The notes: generated from the letters alone by a model not told the origin. Shown: positions 1 through 6,196, numbered from the stretch's first letter. The stretch is 9,629 nucleotides of DNA from an uncultured Bacilli bacterium (GCA_905236085.1 CAJOOD010000082.1:1-9629); one strand, 5' to 3'. Numbers and translations are program-made.

Positions 1-113
1 CCGTGATGGAAAAAGATCACTTAGAACAAGGTGAAATCGGCGATACTAACTGGGTTAAAGAAATCAAAGCATCTTTAAAAGAAGCTAAAAAAGCTGAAGA
101 AAATAAGAAATAA
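1..113 (+). CDS. 3' end of an unidentified protein gene (partial)
   Basis: Only the last 36 codons are visible, in the frame beginning at base 3 and ending with TAA at 111-113. The C-terminus is strongly charged, with a lysine/alanine/glutamate-rich tail (residues such as KEAKKAEENKK) typical of a soluble cytoplasmic protein with a helical end. A rho-independent terminator follows 19 bases later, which supports this being the real end of a transcription unit. I do not recognise the family from this fragment. The in-frame GTG/ATG at 3-8 could in principle be a start, but nothing upstream is visible, so I treat it as a truncated gene. Confidence 0.7.
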   Translation, partial: VMEKDHLEQGEIGDTNWVKEIKASLKEAKKAEENKK

Positions 114-132
114 TCTTTAATCGATTAGCATT

Positions 133-164
133 AGACTCTTGGGGAAACCTGAGAGTCTTTTTTT
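133..164 (+). terminator. Rho-independent terminator after the partial gene
   Basis: AGACTCT (133-139) pairs perfectly with AGAGTCT (152-158). The helix continues through two wobble pairs (140-151 and 141-150) and two G-C pairs (142-149, 143-148) to a GAAA tetraloop at 144-147. Seven T's run from 158 to 164. This is a textbook intrinsic terminator and separates the upstream gene from the CorC-type pair. Confidence 0.92.
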
Positions 165-287
165 GTTAAATAATTGCTTTTTGCGGGCTTTTAATGATTT
201 GATAATCTGTCTTTGCAATACTTCTCTTTTATTTCCTCTACAAATATGATAGTATTTATCTTGTATCTGAAAGGAGTTGATTGATAA

Positions 288-1307
288 GTGCCTGACCCCA
301 TATCGTGGCTTATAATAGGTATATTATTGTTTTTATCATTCTTCTTCTCTGCCGCGGAAACCGCTTTATCTTGTTGTAATAGATTTAAGATTGCCGCTGA
401 AGCCGATGAAGGCTCTAAATCTGCTTCATTGGTTTTAAAAATAATAGATAAATTTGACCAACATTTAACAACAATTTTAATTGGACATAATATCGCCTCT
501 ATTGGTATTTCTGCTATATCAGCGGTTCTTTTTTATAATATGTTCGCTGGCACTAATTTAGAGCCATATGTATCTATTTTAAATACCGCTATTATGACCA
601 TGGCTGTTTATTTAATAGGAGACACATTACCTAAGACCATTGCTAAATTAATTCCTGATACTTTATCTAAAATATTCTCCTGGCCTGTTTATGGTTTAAC
701 TTTTGTTTTATTTCCTTTAACTTATCTATTTGCCTTATCAATGAAATTAATTGAAAAAATATTCAAGGTTAAAGAACAACCTGTCGTTTCTGAAAAAGAG
801 TTTCATGAAGCAGTACAACAAGTTGCGGAAGATGAGATTCTAACTGAAGAACAAACAGATATTATTAATTCTGCCTTAGAATTTGCTGATACCAGCGTTA
901 AGGAAGTATTAACACCTTTAGAAAAGATGTTTGCTATTGATTTAAGCAAAATTAATAAGCAAGAACTAAATCAACTCCTATTAAAAACTAATTATTCACG
1001 TATTCCTGTATACAAAGAAAACATTGATAATATCATTGGTGTTTTATATGTTAACAATTATTTAAAAGCATATTTAGATAACAACAAAGTCAGCATTAAA
1101 AAGACCTTATTAGATCCATATTTTGTTTCTAATAAAATTATGATTGATGATTTGTTTAATGGGTTTCAAAAACATAAAACTCATATTGCTTTTGTTAGAG
1201 ATGAAAAGAAACATGTTGTGGGTATGGTCACCATGGAAGACGTACTTGAAGAACTGGTAGAAGACATATCAGAACCTAATAAACAAGGAGGTAATAAAGA
1301 TGCCTAA
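288..1307 (+). CDS. CNNM/CorC-type membrane protein, DUF21 plus CBS pair, lacking the C-terminal CorC/HlyC domain
   Basis: A 339-residue protein of the hemolysin C/CorC family, whose bacterial members act in Mg2+ (or Co2+) transport at the cytoplasmic membrane. Residues 1-155 form the DUF21/CNNM membrane domain: a first helix ending in the family motif FSAAETAL (20-27), a GHN segment at 66-68 and a GDTLPK segment at 111-116. Residues about 204-328 are two CBS domains, including SRIPVY (237-242) and VTMEDVLEELVEDISE (314-329). The protein stops there, so the CorC/HlyC transporter-associated domain of most relatives is missing. The start is GTG at 288, chosen because AAAGGAG lies at 270-276, 11 bases upstream. 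A TATGAT at 245-250 could be a -10 box but has no convincing -35. It overlaps the next, paralogous gene by 8 bases, so the two are probably co-translated. Family is sure; the transported ion is inferred. Confidence 0.93.
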   Translation: MPDPISWLIIGILLFLSFFFSAAETALSCCNRFKIAAEADEGSKSASLVLKIIDKFDQHLTTILIGHNIASIGISAISAVLFYNMFAGTNLEPYVSILNTAIMTMAVYLIGDTLPKTIAKLIPDTLSKIFSWPVYGLTFVLFPLTYLFALSMKLIEKIFKVKEQPVVSEKEFHEAVQQVAEDEILTEEQTDIINSALEFADTSVKEVLTPLEKMFAIDLSKINKQELNQLLLKTNYSRIPVYKENIDNIIGVLYVNNYLKAYLDNNKVSIKKTLLDPYFVSNKIMIDDLFNGFQKHKTHIAFVRDEKKHVVGMVTMEDVLEELVEDISEPNKQGGNKDA

Positions 1308-2568
1308 TTTTGTTTATTATATTATTATTTTCTTCTTCCTATTTTTATCTATTGTCTTTTCTAGCGCAGATATGGCTTATAGCATTATTGATAAAAAAGC
1401 CTTCAAATCCCACGCGGAATTAACAAAAAAGAGGTCTAGTTGGGTTGCTTACAAATTGGCCTTAGATTATGATTTAACAATAACTTCTATATTGTTTGGC
1501 AATAACCTCGCTAATATTGGTGCCGCATCATTTGTAACGATTCTTGCCACTAGATATGACGCAAATAAAGGACCTGTATTAGCCACAATTATATTGACTG
1601 TCTTTATTATTATCTTCTGCGAATTTTTACCCAAAGCTATAACTAAGAGATATCCAATAAAATTAGCCACAGTTTATGCCTTCCCTTTAAGAATATTTGA
1701 AATTATTTCATTCATTTTTGTCTGGCCTATTTCTAAAATGTTTAAATTAATTGGTAAACCTTTAGAAAAATTTGCTGAAGAAGAAGATGAAATCGATGAT
1801 GATGTCTTACAAGAAATGGTGGATTATGGAGAAGATGAGGGCGTATTTGAAGAAGGCGAAGCAGAATTAGTGAGATCCGCGATTGATTTGACAAACACCG
1901 AAGTTTACCAAATTATGACTCCTCGTGTTAATACTACTTTTATTAATATCGATGATAAGGTTTCTGATATCATGAAAGATGAAGAAGTATTTAAGCATTC
2001 TCGAATCCCAGTATTTAGAAGAACACCTGATAATATCGTTGGTATTTTGCCTATCAAGAGTTTGCTAAAAGCTAATCTTATCAATCCAAAAAAGATTAAC
2101 ATAGCCAAATTATCTTATGAACCTATCTATATTCCTCGTAACACTATGGTCTTAGATTTATTAGAGGAAATGAAAAAGAATAAAATTCATATCGCTATTG
2201 TGGTGGATGAATTTGGTGGAACCGATGGAATTGTTACTATGGAAGATATTCTAGAAACCATTGTTGGTGATATATTTGATGAAAAAGATGTTATCAAGCA
2301 TGACGTTGTAGAAAAACCAGATCATACTCTAATTGTTGATGGAGAGATGAATTTGATGGAATTCTTTGAACTTATTGATTATCAAGATGATTTTGAAACC
2401 TCATATGAAACAGTTGGAGGGTTCTGTTTGGAATTCACTGATGGTTTTGCTAAAAAAGGTGATTGCTTTGATTTTGGCGGTTATCATTTCCAAATATTAA
2501 AAGTAGATGAATTTACGGTAGAAAAAGTAAAAGTAAGCAAAATTAATGATGAAGAGGAAGATAGTTGA
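1300..2568 (+). CDS. CNNM/CorC-type ion transporter, DUF21, CBS pair and CorC/HlyC domain
   Basis: A 422-residue protein with the full architecture of the CorC/MpfA family of Mg2+ transporters. The DUF21 membrane domain (1-155) has SSADMAYS at 21-28, GNNLANI at 67-73 and CEFLPK at 107-112. The CBS pair (about 201-328) contains MTPRV (206-210), HSRIPVF (233-239) and the hallmark DEFGGTDGIVTMEDILETIV at 303-322. The CorC/HlyC domain (about 337-415) includes TVGGFCLEF at 371-379. The start ATG is set by AAGGAGG at 1285-1291 and overlaps the upstream paralogue by 8 bases. The gene ends in TGA directly followed by in-frame TAA, the only TGA terminus in the window. The two genes are probably expressed together and could form a mixed dimer; that is inference. 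Confidence 0.95.
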   Translation: MPNFVYYIIIFFFLFLSIVFSSADMAYSIIDKKAFKSHAELTKKRSSWVAYKLALDYDLTITSILFGNNLANIGAASFVTILATRYDANKGPVLATIILTVFIIIFCEFLPKAITKRYPIKLATVYAFPLRIFEIISFIFVWPISKMFKLIGKPLEKFAEEEDEIDDDVLQEMVDYGEDEGVFEEGEAELVRSAIDLTNTEVYQIMTPRVNTTFINIDDKVSDIMKDEEVFKHSRIPVFRRTPDNIVGILPIKSLLKANLINPKKINIAKLSYEPIYIPRNTMVLDLLEEMKKNKIHIAIVVDEFGGTDGIVTMEDILETIVGDIFDEKDVIKHDVVEKPDHTLIVDGEMNLMEFFELIDYQDDFETSYETVGGFCLEFTDGFAKKGDCFDFGGYHFQILKVDEFTVEKVKVSKINDEEEDS

Positions 2569-2593
2569 TAAATCTAAATTTATCACTTAATAT
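2565..2593 (+). promoter_or_regulatory. Promoter of the 56-residue protein/dehydrogenase unit, placed for a leaderless start
   Basis: The -35 box TTGATA (2565-2570) and -10 box TAATAT (2588-2593) are 17 bases apart. Six bases (TTAAAC) separate the -10 from the ATG at 2600, so initiation about 7 bases after the -10 falls on the A of the ATG. The absence of any SD site before that ATG fits a leaderless mRNA. The -35 overlaps the stop codon of the upstream CorC-type gene. The -10 is a weak match on its own; the case rests on the spacing and on the same layout at the guanylate kinase-like gene. Confidence 0.5.
2566..2585. repeat. Perfect 8-base inverted repeat at the CorC stop codon
   Basis: TGATAAAT (2566-2573) and ATTTATCA (2578-2585) are perfect reverse complements around a CTAA loop. 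The repeat starts at the TGA stop of the upstream gene and covers the -35 and most of the spacer of the following promoter. With no G-C core and no T-run after it, it is a poor terminator. An operator for the downstream promoter is the likelier role, but AT-rich DNA makes chance palindromes common. Confidence 0.45.
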
Positions 2594-2599
2594 TTAAAC

Positions 2600-2770
2600 A
2601 TGATTACAAGAAATGACAAATTAGAGCCAAGAGGTGATAATGAACCTAAATTCGATAAGCATAATAAAACAGACCGTAAAATATTAATTACGGTGTGTGT
2701 AACTATTGCTGTTCTTTTAGCCATTATCATAGCTTTATTTATGCTTTATTTCTTTGTCTTGCGTCAATAA
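2600..2770 (+). CDS. Small single-pass membrane protein (56 residues), unknown function
   Basis: An ATG-started frame of 56 codons ending in TAA at 2768-2770. Residues 1-28 are polar and charged (many K, D, N, R). Residues 29-52 are one continuous hydrophobic membrane segment preceded by R27-K28, then a short RQ tail, which by the positive-inside rule predicts a cytoplasmic N-terminus. No family recognised. Support for it being real: its stop lies one base before the ATG of the dehydrogenase, which has no SD of its own, so translation is probably coupled; and the upstream promoter is spaced for a leaderless start exactly at this ATG. There is no SD site before it, and an in-frame TAA at 2588-2590 rules out an upstream start. 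An SD-like GAGGTGAT inside the gene (2631-2638) points to an out-of-frame ATG and is unexplained. Confidence 0.62.
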   Translation: MITRNDKLEPRGDNEPKFDKHNKTDRKILITVCVTIAVLLAIIIALFMLYFFVLRQ

Positions 2771-2771
2771 T

Positions 2772-3671
2772 ATGTCCTTAAACACTTACATTAAAAATAA
2801 TCTTAACGATGTCAATAACGAATTAGTTATTCTAACTGGCGCCAATGGTGGACTAGGTTTAGAAATATCTAGAACCTTGCTCCAAAAGGGTGCATCTTTA
2901 TTATTATGCGTTAGAAGTTATGATAAAGGTGAGAAGACTAAAGAGAAATTAAAAAAAGAATTTCCCAATTCAAATATTAATTATCTTATATACCAACAGG
3001 ACAATTTTGAATCGATTAAAAACCTAGTAAAAGAAATCATTACAAAATATTATTATTTTTCTACATTGATATTAAATGTTGGAGTTTTAAAAGCTCCGAA
3101 AAACAAGAAAACAGAACAAGGTTTTTCATACACAATAGGCGTTAATTTCTATGGCGTTTATTATTTAATGTACTTATTAAAGAATTTTCTTGAACAATCA
3201 AAAAATGAAAAACGCATCATTTTTCAAGGTTCCCTTGCTTCCACTTTATCGAAATATAAAAAAGATGATTTATCGATGTCGAAATCGCAATCTTTTCGTG
3301 CCTACAATATTTCCAAAACTGGCGTAGAAAATATTTTTATAAAATTATCTGAAGAAAACACCAATGATAACGTTAAATACTTACTTGCGCAACCTGGTAT
3401 ATGCGCGACTGGAATTAGTCGTAATTTCCCTAAAGTTTTATCTGTTATATCTTATTATGGAATGAGAATCGTTTTTCATTCTCCAAGAAAAGGGGCCTTA
3501 TGCGCTTCATATCTCGCTTTAAACGATGTTAGCAACGGCGATATCTATGTTCCTCGCGGAATTTGGCACATTTCAGGCTATCCTAAAAAAATAAAAGTCC
3601 CTCGTGGGGATATTCTCAATAAACAAATTATTAACGATGTAGAGGCCGTTTTAAGTGAATATTTAGCCTAA
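2772..3671 (+). CDS. Short-chain dehydrogenase/reductase (SDR), retinol dehydrogenase-like
   Basis: A 299-residue NAD(P)-dependent oxidoreductase of the classical SDR fold; the substrate cannot be read from the sequence. The cofactor-binding glycine motif TGANGGLG is at 22-29. The NAG-type motif is LNVGV (101-105). The catalytic set is N125, S154 (in GSLAS), Y178 and K182 (YNISK). The QPGICATG stretch at 207-214 is the conserved post-catalytic PG motif. The length, and an Arg (R48) at the end of the second beta-strand as in NADP-binding members, suit the retinol dehydrogenase/WW-oxidoreductase-like branch. A TTG at 2754 would add six residues, but it lies inside the upstream gene with no SD; the ATG one base after the upstream TAA is preferred (stop-restart coupling). 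The last 9 bases overlap the convergent guanylate kinase-like gene. Confidence 0.9.
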   Translation: MSLNTYIKNNLNDVNNELVILTGANGGLGLEISRTLLQKGASLLLCVRSYDKGEKTKEKLKKEFPNSNINYLIYQQDNFESIKNLVKEIITKYYYFSTLILNVGVLKAPKNKKTEQGFSYTIGVNFYGVYYLMYLLKNFLEQSKNEKRIIFQGSLASTLSKYKKDDLSMSKSQSFRAYNISKTGVENIFIKLSEENTNDNVKYLLAQPGICATGISRNFPKVLSVISYYGMRIVFHSPRKGALCASYLALNDVSNGDIYVPRGIWHISGYPKKIKVPRGDILNKQIINDVEAVLSEYLA

Positions 3672-4196
3672 ATGTTTTTTGTAGTGGCTATAGATGTAAT
3701 CAGCGATGTCGTTGATGCTTAGATTTTCCGTATCAATTGTGTAATCACATTTTCCTATCTTTTCATCAGCGAATTCAATTCGGTCTTTGATGATTCTTGA
3801 TTCAGCGTTCTCTTTGCTATCTCCACGAAGAAGCATTCTATTGAACCTTGTTTTCTCCGAAGCGAGAAGATGGAATATTACGATGTGATTGTCTTTTAGC
3901 AAACGATATTTGTTTAATCCATGTGGTTCCACAACTAGACACTTATCATCGGCAATTTGATCTTTTTGTGAGCCATAGAAGTTGTTGTTGTAGTTGATGT
4001 ATTCGACAAATCTTCCATCATTTATTCTCTTGTTGAATTCTTCCTGAGAAACAAAAAAGTAGTCCCTGCCATCAACTTCACCAATCCGCATAGGCCTAGT
4101 TGTAGTGGTGACAACTTTAGAAATGCCATATTTGCTGGCAAGTATTTTAGCTATCTCTGTTTTCCCCGATGCTGAAGCTCCGATTAACGCTATCAT
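3663..4196 (-). CDS. Guanylate kinase-like protein (divergent)
   Basis: A 177-residue P-loop kinase resembling guanylate kinase (GMP + ATP to GDP + ADP), shorter than the usual 200 or so residues. Visible: P-loop GASASGKT (6-13), TTTTRP (30-35), the GMP-binding stretch RIGEVDGRDYFF (37-48), E65 and YGS (74-76), where the family normally has YGT, and the lid arginines R120, R124, R134 and R139 with the closing CDYTIDTENL (150-159). Unusual: the strand that normally reads like LDIDVQG is here LVVEPHG (87-93), so the usual aspartate is glutamate. This may be a second, specialised nucleotide kinase rather than the housekeeping Gmk. In-frame TGA two codons upstream fixes the ATG as start. There is no SD, and the promoter is spaced for a leaderless mRNA. 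It overlaps the dehydrogenase tail to tail by 9 bases. Confidence 0.85.
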   Translation of the reverse strand: MIALIGASASGKTEIAKILASKYGISKVVTTTTRPMRIGEVDGRDYFFVSQEEFNKRINDGRFVEYINYNNNFYGSQKDQIADDKCLVVEPHGLNKYRLLKDNHIVIFHLLASEKTRFNRMLLRGDSKENAESRIIKDRIEFADEKIGKCDYTIDTENLSINDIADYIYSHYKKHLG

Positions 4197-4514
4197 GTTT
4201 CAATTGTAAGGAGAAATGTACCATTTTGCAACATTCAGTAGCCAAAATGCCCCCAGAAAAGTGATTTTTTCAATGTGTGATGCGTAGGTATTGGAGACCC
4301 CCCGAAAATTAAAAAAATCAAGATAAATTTGCTATTTTCTTTTGCAAAAACATCCTATATTATGGTACTGCTGATCAGCTCTAAAATATCCATATTCAGC
4401 AAAAGACAAAAAAAGTTAAAAATTTTTTCTTTATAAAAGAAACATTTAATCGTGAAAAAAATTTTTGTACATTTCGCCTTTTCGAAGGATATGAGATAAT
4501 AGGAGGACAAAATT
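4197..4514. other. 318-base divergent intergenic region between the kinase-like gene and the Tad-like cluster
   Basis: No gene seen. The left end holds the - strand promoter. The middle has C-runs of five (4250-4254) and six (4298-4303). Then come a 10-base palindrome TTTTGCAAAA (4340-4349), a TATATTAT block (4356-4363) that might be a -10 for the cluster, but with only a poor TTTTCT -35 (4335-4340), and a perfect palindrome GCTGATCAGC (4370-4379) whose half-site TCAGC recurs at 4396-4400, two helical turns from the first copy. Between them is an AATAT/ATATT repeat (4385-4396). Near the gene are a CCTT-TTCG-AAGG mini-hairpin (4477-4488) and an extended -10-like TGAGATAAT (4492-4500), which lies too close to the SD (AGGAGG, 4501-4506) to be the promoter that makes that SD useful. 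The start site of the cluster is therefore not settled. Confidence 0.5.
4203..4231 (-). promoter_or_regulatory. Promoter of the guanylate kinase-like gene, placed for a leaderless start
   Basis: On the - strand, -35 TTGCAA (4231-4226) and -10 TACAAT (4208-4203) are separated by exactly 17 bases. Six bases (TGAAAC) then lead to the ATG at 4196, so initiation 7 bases past the -10 coincides with the start codon. No SD lies between -10 and ATG. Both boxes are good sigma-A matches (4 of 6 and 5 of 6). Confidence 0.68.
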
Positions 4515-4829
4515 ATGGCAGTGAATTTATTTGCCAAAAGGTACTTCAAGCTGATGGAAGCTGTTAAGAAAAAAGGTCTTGATCCAGAAGTTGAAAATTT
4601 GGATAAAGACCCAGATATGATTGAATTGAGAAGCATGTTTAAGTTCTTCGAAGATTTAGAGGAATTTGAAAAGCAAATTGTCAACAATGATATCTTCTGT
4701 GAGGAAGACGATGATTGGTGGAAACCATACTACTCAGTTTCAACATATTATCGAAAGAGAAATGTTACCTTCCAAAAGGTTGAGAATTGGCTAAAAGAAC
4801 ATCCAAAAAGAAAAGCCGATGATAAATAA
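4515..4829 (+). CDS. Acidic cytoplasmic protein of unknown family, first gene of the Tad-like cluster
   Basis: A 104-residue soluble protein with no membrane segment or signal peptide. The N-terminal third is basic and probably helical (residues 1-22). The middle is acidic and helical (31-60), followed by a striking cluster CEEDDDWWKPYY at 62-73 and a basic tail (WLKEHPKRKADDK, 92-104). The start ATG has a full SD, AGGAGG at 4501-4506, spaced 8 bases. Its last 11 bases overlap the gene for the secreted protein, so it belongs to the cluster and is probably needed in step with it. It may act as a cytoplasmic regulator, chaperone or assembly factor for the filament machine, but this is position-based inference only; I do not recognise the family. 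Confidence 0.85.
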   Translation: MAVNLFAKRYFKLMEAVKKKGLDPEVENLDKDPDMIELRSMFKFFEDLEEFEKQIVNNDIFCEEDDDWWKPYYSVSTYYRKRNVTFQKVENWLKEHPKRKADDK

Positions 4830-5820
4830 GGCAAAACTCATCTTTCTGAGCCTAATAGCGGTGGGAACACAAAACGCTATTGGGGAACCGACAAATTTGA
4901 TTCTATTTACCGTTAACACCAACAAAATTGGTTATGCATATGATGGAGAGGGAGTTCACCCTATCAAGATATCGCTAACCTTTCAAACGACAAGTGACAA
5001 AACATTGACACTTGGCTATTATGAAAGCGAAAGATATTCAAGGGTCTTGCTAAATTACAATGTCGTTGAGAATATTAAACCCATCAAAGGCGCTACTATT
5101 CAATACGAATTTGAAATGCTTCCTGTCTATGGGGAAAAAGTCGATCTTCACTATATGATAGTGATAACGACAAACGATAGAATCGAATTAAGGAAATACG
5201 ACTTTGATGTTGGTTATCCAAATTATCAGCCTGATATCAATGTTAATGAGCTAGAAGATTATAAGTTCTCATCAATTGCCTTGACTAGGCAGATCGTGAA
5301 TAACGTTTTAGTCGAGGAAAAAGAGGAATATGACTTCAGCAATGTGACACATGATATCGAAAATGATGTTTATTACAAATTCTCATTCGAAAATTTCAGT
5401 TTTTACTGCAAATCTCAACTATCTTATTCGTTTTTGACGGCATATCTAACTATTTTAGATTCAGAAAATTTGTTTCCTAATTTCCATACTTTTGGGAAGC
5501 AAACGATATGGCTTCCTCTAGAAATAGAACAAGACGGACAGCTATGCAAGTTGAGTCTAAAAAAATATAAGTATTATGTTAATCTTTATACCTTGGATAT
5601 GTCCACAATTTATAGAAAAGGATATGTGATGACTGAAGATATTTATCTACCAAAAAATTGTAAGTCGATTTTAAATGGAAAAGAGGCAACTATTCAAATT
5701 ACAAAATCTGGATACGGTAACAACAATCTAACAATAACTACAAAATTAAATTTTGATAGAAATATTGTTGGATCATGTAGCGATTCTGAATACTGTGTCG
5801 TAGGTGGCGTATATGGTTAA
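4819..5820 (+). CDS. Secreted protein of unknown family in the Tad-like cluster
   Basis: A 333-residue protein with a signal peptide: basic start (MINKAK), hydrophobic core at 7-16, and a likely cleavage site AIG/EP after residue 22. No second membrane segment, lipobox or sortase motif is visible, so the mature part is probably released or held by other cluster products. The mature sequence is rich in alternating hydrophobic/polar stretches and Tyr, Thr, Asn, suggesting beta-sandwich domains, with five cysteines (C197, C243, C281, C320, C326), four of them after residue 240. The C-terminus ends CVVGGVYG. No family recognised; an externally displayed or tip subunit of the filament is plausible from context. 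The start overlaps the upstream gene by 11 bases with only a weak SD, implying coupling. Confidence 0.85.
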   Translation: MINKAKLIFLSLIAVGTQNAIGEPTNLILFTVNTNKIGYAYDGEGVHPIKISLTFQTTSDKTLTLGYYESERYSRVLLNYNVVENIKPIKGATIQYEFEMLPVYGEKVDLHYMIVITTNDRIELRKYDFDVGYPNYQPDINVNELEDYKFSSIALTRQIVNNVLVEEKEEYDFSNVTHDIENDVYYKFSFENFSFYCKSQLSYSFLTAYLTILDSENLFPNFHTFGKQTIWLPLEIEQDGQLCKLSLKKYKYYVNLYTLDMSTIYRKGYVMTEDIYLPKNCKSILNGKEATIQITKSGYGNNNLTITTKLNFDRNIVGSCSDSEYCVVGGVYG

Positions 5821-6196
5821 TATGTTTCTAGCTTGCCTATTTGCGGTATTATCTTTGCAAGTATTCACCATGTCCTATCGATTAAATGGTATTAACCGCT
5901 CTTTCATCTCTATGCCAATCGCGGTAATAGAAAAAGCGATAATACTATACGCTAGCGATACTGATTCGCTATATATCGATCGAGGTGAATTAGAGAAGTC
6001 TGTAGAGACATACATTTCAAAGGAAGTAGGTAAATACAGCCGCCAATATAGCTTGAATTATTACTACTACTCAACTTCGGACGGATTAATCTGTAAGACA
6101 TCGACTTGTGATGGGGTCCGAATCACCTTGATAGCGCAGGTTGTCTATACCTTTAACTATCAAAAGACGATGTTTTACGAACTTAGGAGGAATTAA
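5813..6196 (+). CDS. Small membrane-anchored, cysteine-pair protein, TadE/minor-pilin-like
   Basis: A 127-residue protein with one N-terminal hydrophobic segment (4-20) and a C-terminal extracytoplasmic part of about 105 residues, the architecture of TadE-type minor pilins. C94 and C99 (CKTSTC) could form a small disulfide loop. Tyrosines are dense (YYYY at 83-86). The ATG at 5813 is preferred over an in-frame GTG at 5804, because AGGTGG at 5802-5807 suits the ATG with 5 bases spacing and overlaps the GTG itself; ATG 5822 is also possible. It overlaps the upstream stop by 8 bases, and its TAA shares a base with the ATG of the ATPase gene (TAATG). No conserved prepilin cleavage motif with Glu5 is visible. 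Assignment to the TadE group rests on architecture and neighbours. Confidence 0.8.
   Translation: MVNMFLACLFAVLSLQVFTMSYRLNGINRSFISMPIAVIEKAIILYASDTDSLYIDRGELEKSVETYISKEVGKYSRQYSLNYYYYSTSDGLICKTSTCDGVRITLIAQVVYTFNYQKTMFYELRRN

Noticed and set aside
212..218. TTTGCAA, also at 4225-4231 and 4341-4347, as a shared regulatory motif
   Set aside because: One copy is simply a -35 box, the first has no -10 at proper spacing, and the motif also occurs inside coding DNA (near 5855), so chance explains it.
2754..2771. TTG at 2754 as start of the dehydrogenase
   Set aside because: No SD, lies inside the upstream gene, and the ATG at 2772 directly after the upstream stop gives a better stop-restart start and a typical SDR N-terminus.
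4216..4287. A 23-codon + strand frame starting at ATG 4216 behind AAGGAG
   Set aside because: The SD-to-ATG spacing is only two bases, the frame is very short and it lies over the - strand promoter; no sign of selection as a gene.
4298..4303. C-run of six as a phase-variation tract
   Set aside because: Too short to be a convincing slippage tract and not placed within a recognised promoter spacer or coding frame.
4492..4500. Extended -10-like TGAGATAAT as promoter of the Tad-like cluster
   Set aside because: Transcription would start near 4507, leaving the AGGAGG SD (4501-4506) out of the mRNA, which makes that SD pointless.
4355..4687. A 110-codon - strand frame covering the start of the 104-residue gene
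   Set aside because: It is antisense to a gene with a strong SD and cluster context, and runs into low-complexity AT-rich intergenic DNA; it looks like a shadow.
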